DNA of 64,000 nucleotides from assembly GCA_004764695.1 (NCBI GenBank), contig SMSO01000032.1, forward strand, positions 3,064,501 to 3,128,500, written 5' to 3'. The notes under the pieces are model-generated. The model was not told the DNA's origin. It worked only from the letters and a program-made list of their open reading frames with translations, and ran no database searches. This document shows, piece by piece, positions 1 through 9,549 of this stretch (positions are counted from its first letter, which is position 1; each line of letters opens with the position of its first letter). Both the position numbers and the translations under genes were made by a program. Origin of the DNA: Schizochytrium sp. TIO01. Its lineage: Eukaryota > Sar > Bigyra > Thraustochytrida > Thraustochytriidae.

Positions 1-157
1 GGCGGCAGGCAAATCTTAAAACTGTCAAACTTGGTTAATTTGTAGCTTTGACCAACACCAAGAAGCTTTCGAGTTGTTTGAGTAATCTCGAAACTTTCTT
101 GTCGTACTTTCGGGAGCAATAAATCGCTGGAACAATTGTGCTTGAGTTGGACTGCGC

Positions 158-442
158 TCATGCTAAGTTGGGATCCGGGTAGGTTGCCGTGGTATTTGGC
201 GCCTTCATTAGAATAAGATTAAAAGAACCATGTTTCACGGACAGGAATATTGTCAATGAATCCTCATATAGCTCGATATCATCTTCATCAGAAGATGATT
301 TTTCAGAAGATATCTTCTCAGAGTGAGCAATTAACACTCTCGTCTTCTGAAATGGTTTACAGCCGACGTCAAAGTCGAGCGGCAAAGGACTTCTTTGGTT
401 TAGAGTTAGTAGGGAATGGTGTCGCTAGTTCCCAAGTAAACT
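158..442 (-). CDS. possible 3' exon of an unrecognised minus-strand gene
   Basis: An open stretch of about 95 codons on the minus strand ends at a stop at 158-160 and has no ATG near its beginning. It starts just after a pyrimidine-rich stretch ending in TAG, which looks like a splice acceptor near 443. The encoded peptide has a Lys/Pro-rich start (KPKKSLPLDFDVG), an acidic Ser-rich middle (SSSDEDDIELYEDS) and a hydrophobic C-terminal third. No family is recognised. The upstream sequence (450-610) carries a tandem duplication whose two copies translate on this strand into related peptides, which suggests more coding sequence there, but the copies are 89 bp apart and so not in one frame. It could equally be a chance open frame. 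Confidence 0.22.
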
Positions 443-450
443 AGGAACCG

Positions 451-606
451 CAGAACGAAGCAAGGAATCAGATACTTGTGATGGTGGTGCTGGCACTACT
501 TGTTGGTGTAAGACTTGGAGAGGAAGAATTCGAAAGGGGCTGCGCAACGAAGTAAGGAATGAGATACTTGTGGCGCCTCTAGCACTACTTGCATGCGCAA
601 GACTCG
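451..606. repeat. imperfect tandem duplication, two ~65-bp copies
   Basis: Copies at about 451-517 and 543-606 share the core AAGGAATSAGATACTTGTG and a later GCACTACTTG with AGACTYG, at roughly 75% identity by eye. On the minus strand both translate to a similar peptide, with a shared QVV and a shared QVS.SLLR. This preservation hints at a coding origin. Confidence 0.55.
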
Positions 607-1137
607 CAAAGCAAAAAACCTAACCACCGTGTGTTAAGTTTTACCGAAGTTAGCTTAAAACAAGCTGGTCGGCAAAACTAATACAAGGAAAGGCACCTCG
701 TGGTACTAATTAAACCTTCTTATATACCATGAGTGGTAGTAAGGCACTTAATAGTATGCCTATGATTACCTCGAAGTAGTCAGAGGCCAAGGCTCCTCCT
801 AATATAAATCCTTCAGCTTTGGTAAAAACTCGTCAGAGGGGGGACCAATAGAAGATCTACCTGTGCTGTTCTGATGTACTACTACCTGAAAAAGTTAAAC
901 AACAGGCTTTTCAGTATTTTTCCTTACCCAGTCCAACGATTATCCAGGCACAAGTCTGACTTTTTGACTATAGGCAATCTCGGCGAGCAAAGATCTTTTG
1001 TTCGAGGAGATCAATCTGTAACGACGTCTGGTTGGTTGAAGTAGGTGTTTCCATGGTTGTTGAACTTTAACGGAGATAAGTGGTTCGATTCTATCTTCAT
1101 CGCTAACAAACAAAACGAAGGAAAGCTTGCTGAGCCC
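607..1137. other. spacer upstream of ARV1
   Basis: No open frame with family resemblance, RNA gene or clear repeat is seen. A stop codon lies just before the ARV1 open frame at 1042-1044. The interval presumably holds the ARV1 promoter and 5' leader. Confidence 0.4.
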
Positions 1138-1821
1138 ATGGCCGCTTCAAGGCAAGAAACCGAGCCTCCGGTTTGCGTCGTGTGTGTGGAGTGTGGAGCT
1201 TCGAGGCCCGGGGCAGCATATATTGAATATAGTCCTGGAAATATAAAGCTCAGACGCTGTGCCAAGTGCGGTACAGTCGTTGACAAGTATGTAGAGTATG
1301 GGGACCTCCTCATCGCGGTCGATGTCTTTCTCCATAAAACTGCTGCGCACCGGCATATAATACTAAATAGGGGAGCTTCTGTATGGTCAGTTGCTTGGGC
1401 TTTTTGTTTCAACAGTATGATTGAGTTTTATATTCGAATGCACTATTTGAGACAAGTTGGGGGCGTTCAAGAAATCTCTGGAGCAGTACTAAGCGCAGCA
1501 ACAGCGAACTTTTTATCGATTATTATATGCCTTATAGGAGGGTACTTTCTTCTTCGTCATTCTCCTGATCATTTCAAGGCCAGCACTATTGTTCAAGCAG
1601 TATCCCTTGGAAGTGGTCCAAAGGTGTTGTTTGTAATTATGAGTATCTGGACTTACCCACTCGGGTTTGTATTAGTTCTTCGAGCTTTGACAGTGTCGTG
1701 TACGATAGTGGCACTACATGCCTCCCTGGCAGATGTGAGTCCTACATTGGTTGCCATTCTTGGATTGGTATCATGTAGCGTACAAGGATTATGGGGCGGG
1801 ATATACTTAGAGCTAGATTGA
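1138..1821 (+). CDS. ARV1: ARV1-like ER lipid/sterol homeostasis protein
   Basis: A 227-residue protein with the ARV1 homology domain at its N-terminus. Two zinc-knuckle-like Cys pairs (CVVCVEC near residue 15-21, CAKC near 42-45) are followed by the conserved VDKYVEYGDLLIAVDVFLHK stretch and by HRHIILNR. Several hydrophobic segments follow, as expected for this multi-pass ER protein. ARV1 proteins are linked to sterol distribution, ceramide traffic and GPI-anchor intermediate delivery; the GPI mannosyltransferase PIG-M is encoded 28 kb away. The open frame extends back to a GTG at 1045, but the first ATG is at 1138 and the conserved domain begins shortly after it, so that start was chosen. 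Its stop overlaps the end of the opposing RecQ gene by 9 bp. Confidence 0.85.
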   Translation: MAASRQETEPPVCVVCVECGASRPGAAYIEYSPGNIKLRRCAKCGTVVDKYVEYGDLLIAVDVFLHKTAAHRHIILNRGASVWSVAWAFCFNSMIEFYIRMHYLRQVGGVQEISGAVLSAATANFLSIIICLIGGYFLLRHSPDHFKASTIVQAVSLGSGPKVLFVIMSIWTYPLGFVLVLRALTVSCTIVALHASLADVSPTLVAILGLVSCSVQGLWGGIYLELD

Positions 1822-4800
1822 AGAAATTCCAGCTGGCTGGAAGCTAGGCAGTGCACTAATATCGATATTGTTTTCAGCAATAAAGTCATTGATTGCCTGG
1901 ATTAAATGAGAGCCTTTAGTGGATGCTTTGTTCGGCCCGATGCCTGGAATCTGTCCAAGCTCGTAGAGGTTCAAAGGTAAGGCGCAGGCAATGGCACACA
2001 GGTGATCATCGCTGAATATAAGCCACTGGCGAGACCGCTGGGAATTTGTAGTTAGCTGCGAGGTCTCCACAGCTTGAATTGTAGCCTCGTGGAGGCGGTC
2101 AAGCAAGTCTTTTCGTAGACTCTGAGGAGTTCGCCCCGATGCTCCTTCCAATGCCCCAATTCCGCCAAAGCTGTCACGAGTAGACGCCTGGTCACCTCGC
2201 GCAAGCTTGACAAAGTCGTCATCACTGTCGCACAGGTCGTTGGCCAGGTCATCGACTATAGATAAGGAAGTCCTCTGAGAAGACTTGCGCAGGCGTTTCG
2301 CTGATGTGAAGTCATTATCGTTTGCGTCAGCACCTTGCCAGCTCTCATTGGCGGCTGTGTCAGAAGATGAGAAATATGGCGATTTTCTTGCAGCAGGCTT
2401 TAAAGAAATATCACGTGCGCGCCTTTTGGACTGATTAGTGGGCGCTCCCGACGATGTGGGGGAGAAAGAAGGTGACCTTGACTCTTCACGTACGGGCACG
2501 GAACTCCGACTAGCCTCCTCGCAAATCTTTATGTGCATAATTTCGGGTTGTCTTAGAAATGACTGGCCCTGAGGGCCTAATCGCATGTATGTATTGACAT
2601 AGTTGCCTGCGCTACGTTCATATTCTTCAAGTGCTCCATAGACGAACAAGAGAGAAATAACGCGCTCGACATCACAAATTTTCCAAGATTTATAAAGTCC
2701 GTTTTGTGGACAGTCCCGATTTCCCCCAGATACCCCGCGCATGGTCTTTGTTACACTTGATAAGGTCGGCCGTTGACCACTTGCACTTTGGTCCATTTTC
2801 TGAACTGCTAAAATGAGATCCTTGGCAAGATTAGTGACATCCACATCTCGAATCACACGAGTACGACGCTCGGTGCAATTATCACATGTATGATTACATT
2901 GTGTGTCACTGAAAGTTTCGTTGAAGTGCTCACAAATGAGAGTTCTTCTACACTCAGCTCGATTTAGACAAAAGTTGACCATACGACCCAGCTCTTGCAT
3001 TTGTCTCTGGATTTTACGAGAAGTTTGTTGTTGAGGCTCGCCACTTCCTCGATAATCTGAATTCACCTCGCCGCGGATAATCCTCTCAATCCTACGCTTA
3101 TCCGAGATGCTAAAAAGTACAACGCACTCGGCTACTTTACCATCTCGACCCCCGCGTCCACTCTCTTGGTAAAAGTTTGTTACAGATTTGGGCATTGTAA
3201 AATGGACAACAAAACGCACATCTGGTTTATTGATACCCATACCAAAAGCGATTGTTGCCACAATGAGGCGGACCTTGTTATCACTCCAAAGATTTTGTCT
3301 TTCTTGACGCTCCATAGCATCGGGCAATCCAGCATGATAGAAAGTCACTGCATTTGCACCGAGCTTGCGCTGAAGGCCAGCGCATACATCCTCTGTTTCC
3401 TTGCGAGAAAGGCAATAAATAATTCCGCACTGGTGCTTGCGCGGGCCTGAGCTCACATAGTCTGCTAAGAGCTCAAGGTTGGCCTTCATGTTACGCTTTT
3501 TCATAAGTATGCTATATCGAAGATTCGAGCGATTAAAACTGAGTTTTACAACCTTTGGATCCCGAAGCCCTAGTACGTTAATTACATCGTCGATAACTAC
3601 ATTTGTGGCCGTAGCTGTGAGAGCAATCATTGGCACGGAAGGAAAGTTCGCCCGCAATATGTTCAGCTTCAAATAGTCACTTCGAAAGTCATGCCCCCAT
3701 TCACTAACGCAGTGTGCTTCGTCGATTACAAACCGGGCAAGTAGCCCCCGTTGCATAAGCTTTTGCAGTTCGTTGCCAAATGAAGGACTATGTGCAAGCT
3801 TTTCGGGTGTTACGTAGAGTAAGCTTAGGGTGCCGCTTCGCAACTTATCCATGACCTCAAAATAAGATGGTCCAGAGGACCCGTCGCCGGAGCTTTGTCC
3901 CAAGAAACACGCAGCCTCGACACCACAAGCAGAGAGAGCTAGAACTTGATCTTGAATCAGAGAAACAAGAGGGCTAATCACAATTGTTACACCTTTTGAA
4001 ATAAGCGCGGGGATTTGATAGCAGAGTGATTTCCCTCCTCCAGTAGGCATCAAAATAAAGGCGTCACGGTTCGTCAAGCAGGCATGGATTGCTGATCTTT
4101 GACCAGGCCGGAACTTTGAATATCCAAAATATCTCTGATTGGTCTGATATACTGTCTGCCAATCAAAATTCGTCCGAGTTGAAGCTTCAAATGAATTTTC
4201 ACTAATTGTGAGATTTGCAGCAATTTGTATAGGTTCTGACGCACCAAACCCACCTGACTGATCACCTATTTGAGGTAGGGGTGGTACGAGGAGTGGCTCG
4301 TACTGCATCCGTCGTTCGCCAAGATTCCCACCATAGGCAATAGAATTATTATTGTAACTACTTCCCGAATTCGTGGTTGTGTTGAACGTACTTGTTGAGC
4401 TATTTTCGTAGGAGTTCAAATTTTCTTGTAGATGTATCTGATCATTCGTTGATGTTGATTGTAAGACAGAACTTGATTCTGACATGGAGTGGTCCCTTGT
4501 TATAGTTGATGCTACATTTGAGTTCTGGACCCGAACAGATAGCGAAGCATAATTAGTTGAGTCTAAAGAAGAAGCCTCGCGCTGTAATTTTTGAATTCCT
4601 GGCTCAATTGAAATTGGTCCAAGTGTTTTTCCATACTGGTCCTTCCAGTTTCCGTGGTGCCTCGTGCTTATACCTTGCTCGCTTGGTGCTCCAACAAACT
4701 CCATAAGGTCCGCCACAGAAAAACCCGCCTCCCCAAGTCGTTCTTCAAAGCTTTCTCTTGACTTAGTGCTAGGCTGAGACGGGCTTGTTGAAGATGTAAA

Positions 4801-5367
4801 GCAAGGCGAAGAGGATGTTTGTAAGGTTTGGTGCGAAGAAGATGTTGTAAAGGCATCAGCCGAATAATTCAGGGTTTGGGTATTCCGCGACTGAAGAGAA
4901 TCCTGAAAGTTTGATTGCATATTTTCATTTGGTATGCCTCTTTTCTGCGGCTGTTGGTGTGTGTCTTGGCGGGATGGTAATGTCAGCGAAGAACTAACGA
5001 CGGTGGAATTATGAGTTTGCAGAATCGAATCTTGTGTAACTGGAGCGCCGCGAGGTTGGTTAACGCAGATATTTGATGCTGGTAAACCAGAGAGGTCAGG
5101 TTTCAGGATATAAGTACCCTTTGTAGAATTTATGCATGCGAACGAAGTTTGTTTGAGAATGCTAACTGCAGCTTGGGGAGCCAGGACTTGAGACTGTCTT
5201 CCTTGAGCGACCCCTTTTGACATACCTTGAACAAAAACTCGTTGGCGCATGTAAGCAGTAGCATCACGTTTGAGTTGTTGCTGGCGATACTCCAGCTGCT
5301 CAACAAGATTGTGACGAAGCGCTTTTCCGGTTCCTTGAGGGCTCGTTCCATTGTGAGGTAGTACCAT
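1813..5367 (-). CDS. RecQ-family DNA helicase, BLM/Sgs1-like
   Basis: An 1,184-residue ATP-dependent 3'-5' DNA helicase. The first ~390 residues are Ser/Thr/Asn/Gln-rich and low in complexity. The helicase core follows: motif 0 (FRPGQRSAI), Walker A MPTGGGKSLCYQ with Lys446, Walker B DEAH at 549-552, the aromatic-rich loop HCVSEWGHDF, ALTATAT, and motifs V-VI from ATIAFGMGINKPDVRFVVH to QESGRGGRDG. A RecQ C-terminal zinc site (four Cys within CRRTLICEHF to TCDNC, about 804-829), a winged-helix region and a C-terminal HRDC domain (about 1105-1165) complete the BLM/Sgs1/bacterial RecQ architecture. ATG at 5365-5367 is preceded by an in-frame TGA, so the start is firm unless a spliced leader exon exists. 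Likely role: recombination-intermediate processing in the nucleus. It converges on ARV1 and the last 9 bp overlap. Confidence 0.93.
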   Translation of the reverse strand: MVLPHNGTSPQGTGKALRHNLVEQLEYRQQQLKRDATAYMRQRVFVQGMSKGVAQGRQSQVLAPQAAVSILKQTSFACINSTKGTYILKPDLSGLPASNICVNQPRGAPVTQDSILQTHNSTVVSSSLTLPSRQDTHQQPQKRGIPNENMQSNFQDSLQSRNTQTLNYSADAFTTSSSHQTLQTSSSPCFTSSTSPSQPSTKSRESFEERLGEAGFSVADLMEFVGAPSEQGISTRHHGNWKDQYGKTLGPISIEPGIQKLQREASSLDSTNYASLSVRVQNSNVASTITRDHSMSESSSVLQSTSTNDQIHLQENLNSYENSSTSTFNTTTNSGSSYNNNSIAYGGNLGERRMQYEPLLVPPLPQIGDQSGGFGASEPIQIAANLTISENSFEASTRTNFDWQTVYQTNQRYFGYSKFRPGQRSAIHACLTNRDAFILMPTGGGKSLCYQIPALISKGVTIVISPLVSLIQDQVLALSACGVEAACFLGQSSGDGSSGPSYFEVMDKLRSGTLSLLYVTPEKLAHSPSFGNELQKLMQRGLLARFVIDEAHCVSEWGHDFRSDYLKLNILRANFPSVPMIALTATATNVVIDDVINVLGLRDPKVVKLSFNRSNLRYSILMKKRNMKANLELLADYVSSGPRKHQCGIIYCLSRKETEDVCAGLQRKLGANAVTFYHAGLPDAMERQERQNLWSDNKVRLIVATIAFGMGINKPDVRFVVHFTMPKSVTNFYQESGRGGRDGKVAECVVLFSISDKRRIERIIRGEVNSDYRGSGEPQQQTSRKIQRQMQELGRMVNFCLNRAECRRTLICEHFNETFSDTQCNHTCDNCTERRTRVIRDVDVTNLAKDLILAVQKMDQSASGQRPTLSSVTKTMRGVSGGNRDCPQNGLYKSWKICDVERVISLLFVYGALEEYERSAGNYVNTYMRLGPQGQSFLRQPEIMHIKICEEASRSSVPVREESRSPSFSPTSSGAPTNQSKRRARDISLKPAARKSPYFSSSDTAANESWQGADANDNDFTSAKRLRKSSQRTSLSIVDDLANDLCDSDDDFVKLARGDQASTRDSFGGIGALEGASGRTPQSLRKDLLDRLHEATIQAVETSQLTTNSQRSRQWLIFSDDHLCAIACALPLNLYELGQIPGIGPNKASTKGSHLIQAINDFIAENNIDISALPSFQPAGISSI

Positions 5368-5437
5368 CTGTCAGGAGTTCCTTCGTGGTGTTCGAATCTT
5401 AGTTTAGAACCTCTCCTCCCTGGCTCCCTCGTGTTCC

Positions 5438-5508
5438 TACTGCTGCTGCTGCTGCTACTGCTACTGCTGCTGCCACTGCTGCTGCTGCTGCTGCTGCCAC
5501 TTCTGCTG
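5438..5508. repeat. CTG/CAG trinucleotide tract upstream of RecQ
   Basis: Interrupted CTG repeats (CAG on the helicase's sense strand) with occasional CTA and CCA units, about 70 bp upstream of the RecQ ATG. They lie in the likely 5' leader or promoter. An in-frame TGA between the tract and the ATG means it is not a coding poly-Ser/Gln tract of the unspliced gene. Confidence 0.85.
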
Positions 5509-5834
5509 GTGATATAATTGTGATGGTGATATGACGATGGTTATGATGCTGTAGTTTTGTTCCTTAGGTTGCTCTTGGTGCTACTGCATAATTTCCATTA
5601 ACTGCGAAGTCATGTATTCTTATATATCCCCCATCTCTCACGGCTCAGTCAACACATGTGGAATGAAAGGGGGTCATATATGGATAGTTTAATAGGAAAA
5701 TTTCCCACTCTTAAAAAGAAATAAACAAAGCCACCACAAGGCTCAGCTTTCTTCGAAAAACCACAGCGAAACACCTCCTAGTCGCTAGAGAGTAGACAAG
5801 TACAAATGCTAACTAACTTCTACCCCACCTAACA

Positions 5835-5903
5835 TGAACTTGAGTTTCTGCCCACGCTAAAAGGTTTATAACTTGCTACCTCTAACTGGTGAGAGTGGTA
5901 AAA
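5835..5903 (+). repeat. dispersed short repeat (DSR), copy 1
   Basis: Member of the ~70-90 bp family described under findings. It carries the leading ACTTGAGTTT block, then a TTTATAACTT-like middle, and ends in CTAACTGGTGAGAGTGGTAA. Confidence 0.55.
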
Positions 5904-6337
5904 TAACTTATGATGTGCTTTGGTGAGTTTATCTTGGCTAGCTACTAACTATCTCATGCATGTTTATTAGACCTTGTATGATTGTGGCTCTCTTGTCTTA
6001 AAGTTTTCTCTATAGTTGTTAAGAACTAATAGATAGGTACGGTAACTGTTAGGTAGGTAGTAACCTAATGATAGGTACGTTCCTAAGTACGTAATATCCG
6101 AGTTAGTAGGTACTTAGGCGCGGGTAACAATACTTGGGGAGAAAGAACGAAGGAAGGCCAGAACAATCGGTTGAGTCAATAACTCAACGCTAAAAATCCG
6201 TGTGGCCTTACCACAACTAGTTTCTGCTGCATTAAGATCATACAACAAAGAACCTGACGTCGAAGCGGTGCTGTCCGTCAAAAGGCAGGGCGACCCGTGT
6301 GTGCTCTCGTGAAGTTAAACTCGTAAGCTTTGCAATC

Positions 6338-8364
6338 ATGAACCCTTCCAAGGCGTTGCAAGCCCAAGTGAAGATTCGTCACGAAGCCCAACGCTTGCAG
6401 GTACGTTACGGAGACGCTTGAAAGCAAAGGCCTTTAGAAAAGGTCCTCTTATAGAATTTGAGAACCAGAAGGAAAATAGAGTTGCTTGCTAAGAGATCTA
6501 ATGAAGAACGAGGTCAAACTAATGATAACATCAAAACTCAAATAATGAAACACAAAATCTTGAGCTACATTCTTGCACGAATTATCTTACACCATGATGT
6601 TTACTCGCACTGGTTATTTGGCTCTTGATTCAAAACGGGTTTTGTTAATGGGCTTGATATCTATCTCAAATGGGTTTTGCGACACAGGAATGTACATCTG
6701 AACTTGCGCGATGGGAAGCATCAATTAAACAGAAGGATGCAAAGCTACGCGAAAAACAACCTGATAGATCTTCCAAGTATGGGCAACACACTGCCCATAA
6801 TCCCGTTCGCGATTCTCAAAAAAATAAATCATCTTCAAACGGTAGAGAGACTACCACCTTTACATCCGATTCATCCAAAACTATGGCAAATGCAGCTGCC
6901 CATACATATGATCAGGGGTATAAAAAGTGGGAGTCTTTCGATGTAGATAAAGCTCTGTCCGAAATCGATAATAGCAATACTGAACACGACGAAACCCAGC
7001 ACAAGGAATTCCGCAATCAGATGCCCAGGTCCACGAGTGAAGTTGTTTTCTCATCTGGACCTATTACTCCTGGAAATATTGTTCCTGTCAAGGGGCCGGG
7101 CGCAATTCTACCTTCAGGCAATGATGCATCTGCTAGATCTTCGAAAGTAGCTTTCCCTGAAGCCACAGCTGTTGAATCCAAACCAAGAGATGTTCTTGAG
7201 AGAGAACGTGGTAATGACTATTTCAAACAAGGCAATTTTGCTCAAGCAATTAAGTTTTATACCAGAGCCATAGGCTTCAACCCAAAGAGTGCAGCAGCAT
7301 ATTCTAATCGGGCTATGGCTCTTTTAAAGCTGAAAGACTATAGCTCGTCAGAAATGGATTGTTGTAGTGCATTAGAGCTTGATCCACAGCATGTTAAATC
7401 GCTAACACGGCGCGGAACAGCTCGGAATGCTCTTGGTCGGCACCGTGCTGCATATATAGATTTCTTACGCGTAAGAGAACTAGAACCTCACAACCGTCAA
7501 GCTATTGCCGAATTAGCAAGAACAAGGGAACTTATCCGAAGTTCGAGTCGAAGGGCACCGCGAAAATCAATTGAGATCACGCGACAACCCTTAGAGGGGT
7601 TGACTCTGGGATGTTCACTTGCAATGAGTCCCCAGCCTCAAAAGATTGAAGATGACGCAGATTTTGAAGACGATGCCATGCAACCTACAATGAACGATGA
7701 CCGAAGTCTAGCTCACTCCAAGGGGGGGGGGGTTGCATCTAGCAGCATTTCATTGCCTTCACATCCTTCAACTCCCCAGAGTTCTGGTCCATCTAAAGAG
7801 AATGAACATGCATGCAACCAACCACTCACTGACCAGATTGAAAAAGCAACGCAAGATCGAAACCAAACTTGCTCAAAACAGAGTAAGCTTGTATTCCCCC
7901 CAGAAGTTTGCCCCTCTGGACCCAAGCTGGACATTGGAGATGAATGCACTGAGAAGAACTCCATATCAACACGAAAAATTCGAATTTCGCTGCCAACAAA
8001 GGCGCCACATTCGATGTATGAGTTTGAGCGAATATGGAAAGAACTGCAGAGTAGCAACGAGCTTCGAGGCCAGTATCTCTGCGAGATTGTAGGCGAGTCT
8101 GGGGTGCAAAAGCTGTTTGCGCGCAATCCTCCTGAAGCTGATTTGCTTGCGGAGATGGTACAAAGCCTTGCATGTTTCACTAGCTTGGCACAACCTGTCA
8201 CCTCAGTGAGTCACCTAGGCTTACAGATCCTGGAATCAATTGCCACTTGCCCTAGTCTAGACATGACGATAATGTTTTTGAGCAAGACGGACAAAACAGA
8301 GTTGGCAAATGTCTTGCGCCAAGCTGGTTTCAAATCATCATCTCTCATCAGTATGCTGAAATAG
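6338..8364 (+). CDS. RPAP3: RPAP3-like TPR co-chaperone of the R2TP complex (two exons)
   Basis: Exon 1 is 6338-6400, a GT-AG intron lies at 6401-6687, and exon 2 is 6688-8364, giving 579 residues. The 21-residue first exon (starting MNPSKALQAQVKIRHEAQ) joins in phase to ECTSELARWEASIKQKDAKL, which together resemble the N-terminus of RPAP3, including the W-E-x-x-I-K-x-K-D motif. Three tetratricopeptide repeats follow at about 188-290 (RGNDYFKQGNFAQAIKFYTR onward), then a disordered middle, then an RPAP3_C domain at about 460-570. RPAP3 bridges HSP90/HSP70 to RUVBL1/2 and PIH1D1 in assembling RNA polymerase II, PIKKs and snoRNPs in cytoplasm and nucleus. An ATG at 6670 inside the intron would give a shorter protein lacking the conserved start. 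A run of ten G at about 7723-7732 lies in frame in the disordered part and could slip in sequencing. Confidence 0.88.
6401..6687 (+). other. spliceosomal intron of RPAP3 gene
   Basis: Donor CAG|GTACGT at 6400/6401 and acceptor CGACACAG|GAA at 6687/6688; 287 nt, phase 0. It is supported by the conserved protein motif being continuous across the junction. It contains several stop codons in all frames. Confidence 0.85.
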
Positions 8365-8880
8365 TCCCGTAAGCCTTCACATCTCCCCATAATATATATT
8401 TGGTAGCCGAACATGTGTTGCATCCTGCATATTTTTTTCTATACAATTCAATTAATAGATGATAGATGAACCATTTCCAACTTAAGACCGTGCATTCAGG
8501 GCGGATATTCAGAGCATAGATTTACTGAATTGCACATGTTAAATCGTACATGTTCTCTTTATAGTGGAAAATCTACGCAATTTGCATATATTCCATATAA
8601 ATTATGCAGTATATCAGAAGCATGTTTTATAACACCAGCTGTATTGTCGCGGTGTGATGCACAATTTTTTATTATTTTTTCAAATAAAGTTATGAGCATC
8701 CTACTATTGTCTCTCAAAGTCAAAAATTGAACGGAAAAGTGCTACACAGAATAGCTGACATATTTATAATTTCTAGACCTTATCATGGTAGGATGTGCCT
8801 AATTTATTATGTTGGTGCGACTTCTAAAGCTAGGTTTTTATGGGGCAATAGCTGTGGAAGTCTAGGTGCTAGGAAATAAC
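8365..8880. other. 3' spacer between convergent RPAP3 and CHMP5 genes
   Basis: AT-rich 516-bp interval that must hold both 3' UTRs and polyadenylation signals. AATAAA-like words occur (for example near 8681). Nothing else is recognised. Confidence 0.5.
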
Positions 8881-9549
8881 TTAATGGTCAGCCAGAGGCA
8901 CAGCAGGAAGGCCTTCGCGTTGCCTCTGAGCCCGATCTGAGTCTGTGAGAGAAGAAGTTGGCGCAGAAGGGAGGCGAGAGGGCTTGAGATAGTCCGCCTC
9001 TTCTTCGTCATCTTCAAGCTCATCAAGGTCCAGATCATCAAGAGCTGCAAGTTCATCGTCCAACTCGCTCTCATCAATATCCTCATCGAAGCCAAGACTG
9101 CGAGACATCACCTCTGCGATCTCTTCGTGATCATACATGAGATCCTGAAGGTCATCTTGGAGATCCTCAATTTTGTCAATCTTGATGCCCTTCATCTGCT
9201 TCTTCAAAACTTTTGCAGAATCCTTCATTGTTGCCACCGTATCCACAGTATCCTTCATGCTTTCCATCATAAAAGCCTGCTGGTCCATATTAAACTGTTG
9301 TGCACCGAGTTGGTCACGTTGTTTTTCATACATTTTCTTGCGCTTTAAGACGCCCAAGGCTCTCTGTTTGAGTTGGACTGCACGCTGGCCTTTTGCAGTT
9401 TTGAGTTGTTTCTTGTATCCGAGGAGCTCCTGGTCTAGCTTAGCAATCTTTTGGTCGATTGTATCCGATCTTCCTTCCATCCGCTTACTCGTCTCCTCGA
9501 GCGTTGGCGCGGGCACCTTTTCCTTCTTGCGGCCTACGAAGCGATGCAT
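8881..9549 (-). CDS. CHMP5: ESCRT-III subunit CHMP5/Vps60
   Basis: A 222-residue SNF7-family protein, close to the usual CHMP5 length. It opens with MHRFVGRKKEKVPAPTLEET, matching the CHMP5-specific basic start. A helical core follows with the conserved RALGVLKRKKMYEKQRDQL and NMDQQAF blocks, then KIDKIEDLQDDLQDLMYDHE in helix 4. The acidic C-terminal third (DEDIDESELDDELAALDDLD) and the LPAVPLA tail correspond to the regulatory and LIP5/Vta1-binding segment. CHMP5 acts late in multivesicular body formation by recruiting the VPS4 cofactor LIP5. ATG at 9547-9549 is the natural start. No introns are evident. Confidence 0.92.
   Translation of the reverse strand: MHRFVGRKKEKVPAPTLEETSKRMEGRSDTIDQKIAKLDQELLGYKKQLKTAKGQRAVQLKQRALGVLKRKKMYEKQRDQLGAQQFNMDQQAFMMESMKDTVDTVATMKDSAKVLKKQMKGIKIDKIEDLQDDLQDLMYDHEEIAEVMSRSLGFDEDIDESELDDELAALDDLDLDELEDDEEEADYLKPSRLPSAPTSSLTDSDRAQRQREGLPAVPLADH

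Larger units (their letters stand above)
5368..6337. promoter_or_regulatory. divergent promoter region between RecQ and RPAP3 genes
   Basis: A 970-bp interval between two divergent start codons. It holds a CTG/CAG-rich tract close to the helicase start, one dispersed short repeat, and a stretch from about 6040 to 6120 rich in TAGGTA-type words. No core promoter motif could be assigned with confidence. Confidence 0.4.

Noticed and set aside
7713-8201. 162-codon minus-strand frame
   Set aside because: It is the antisense shadow of the RPAP3 coding sequence.
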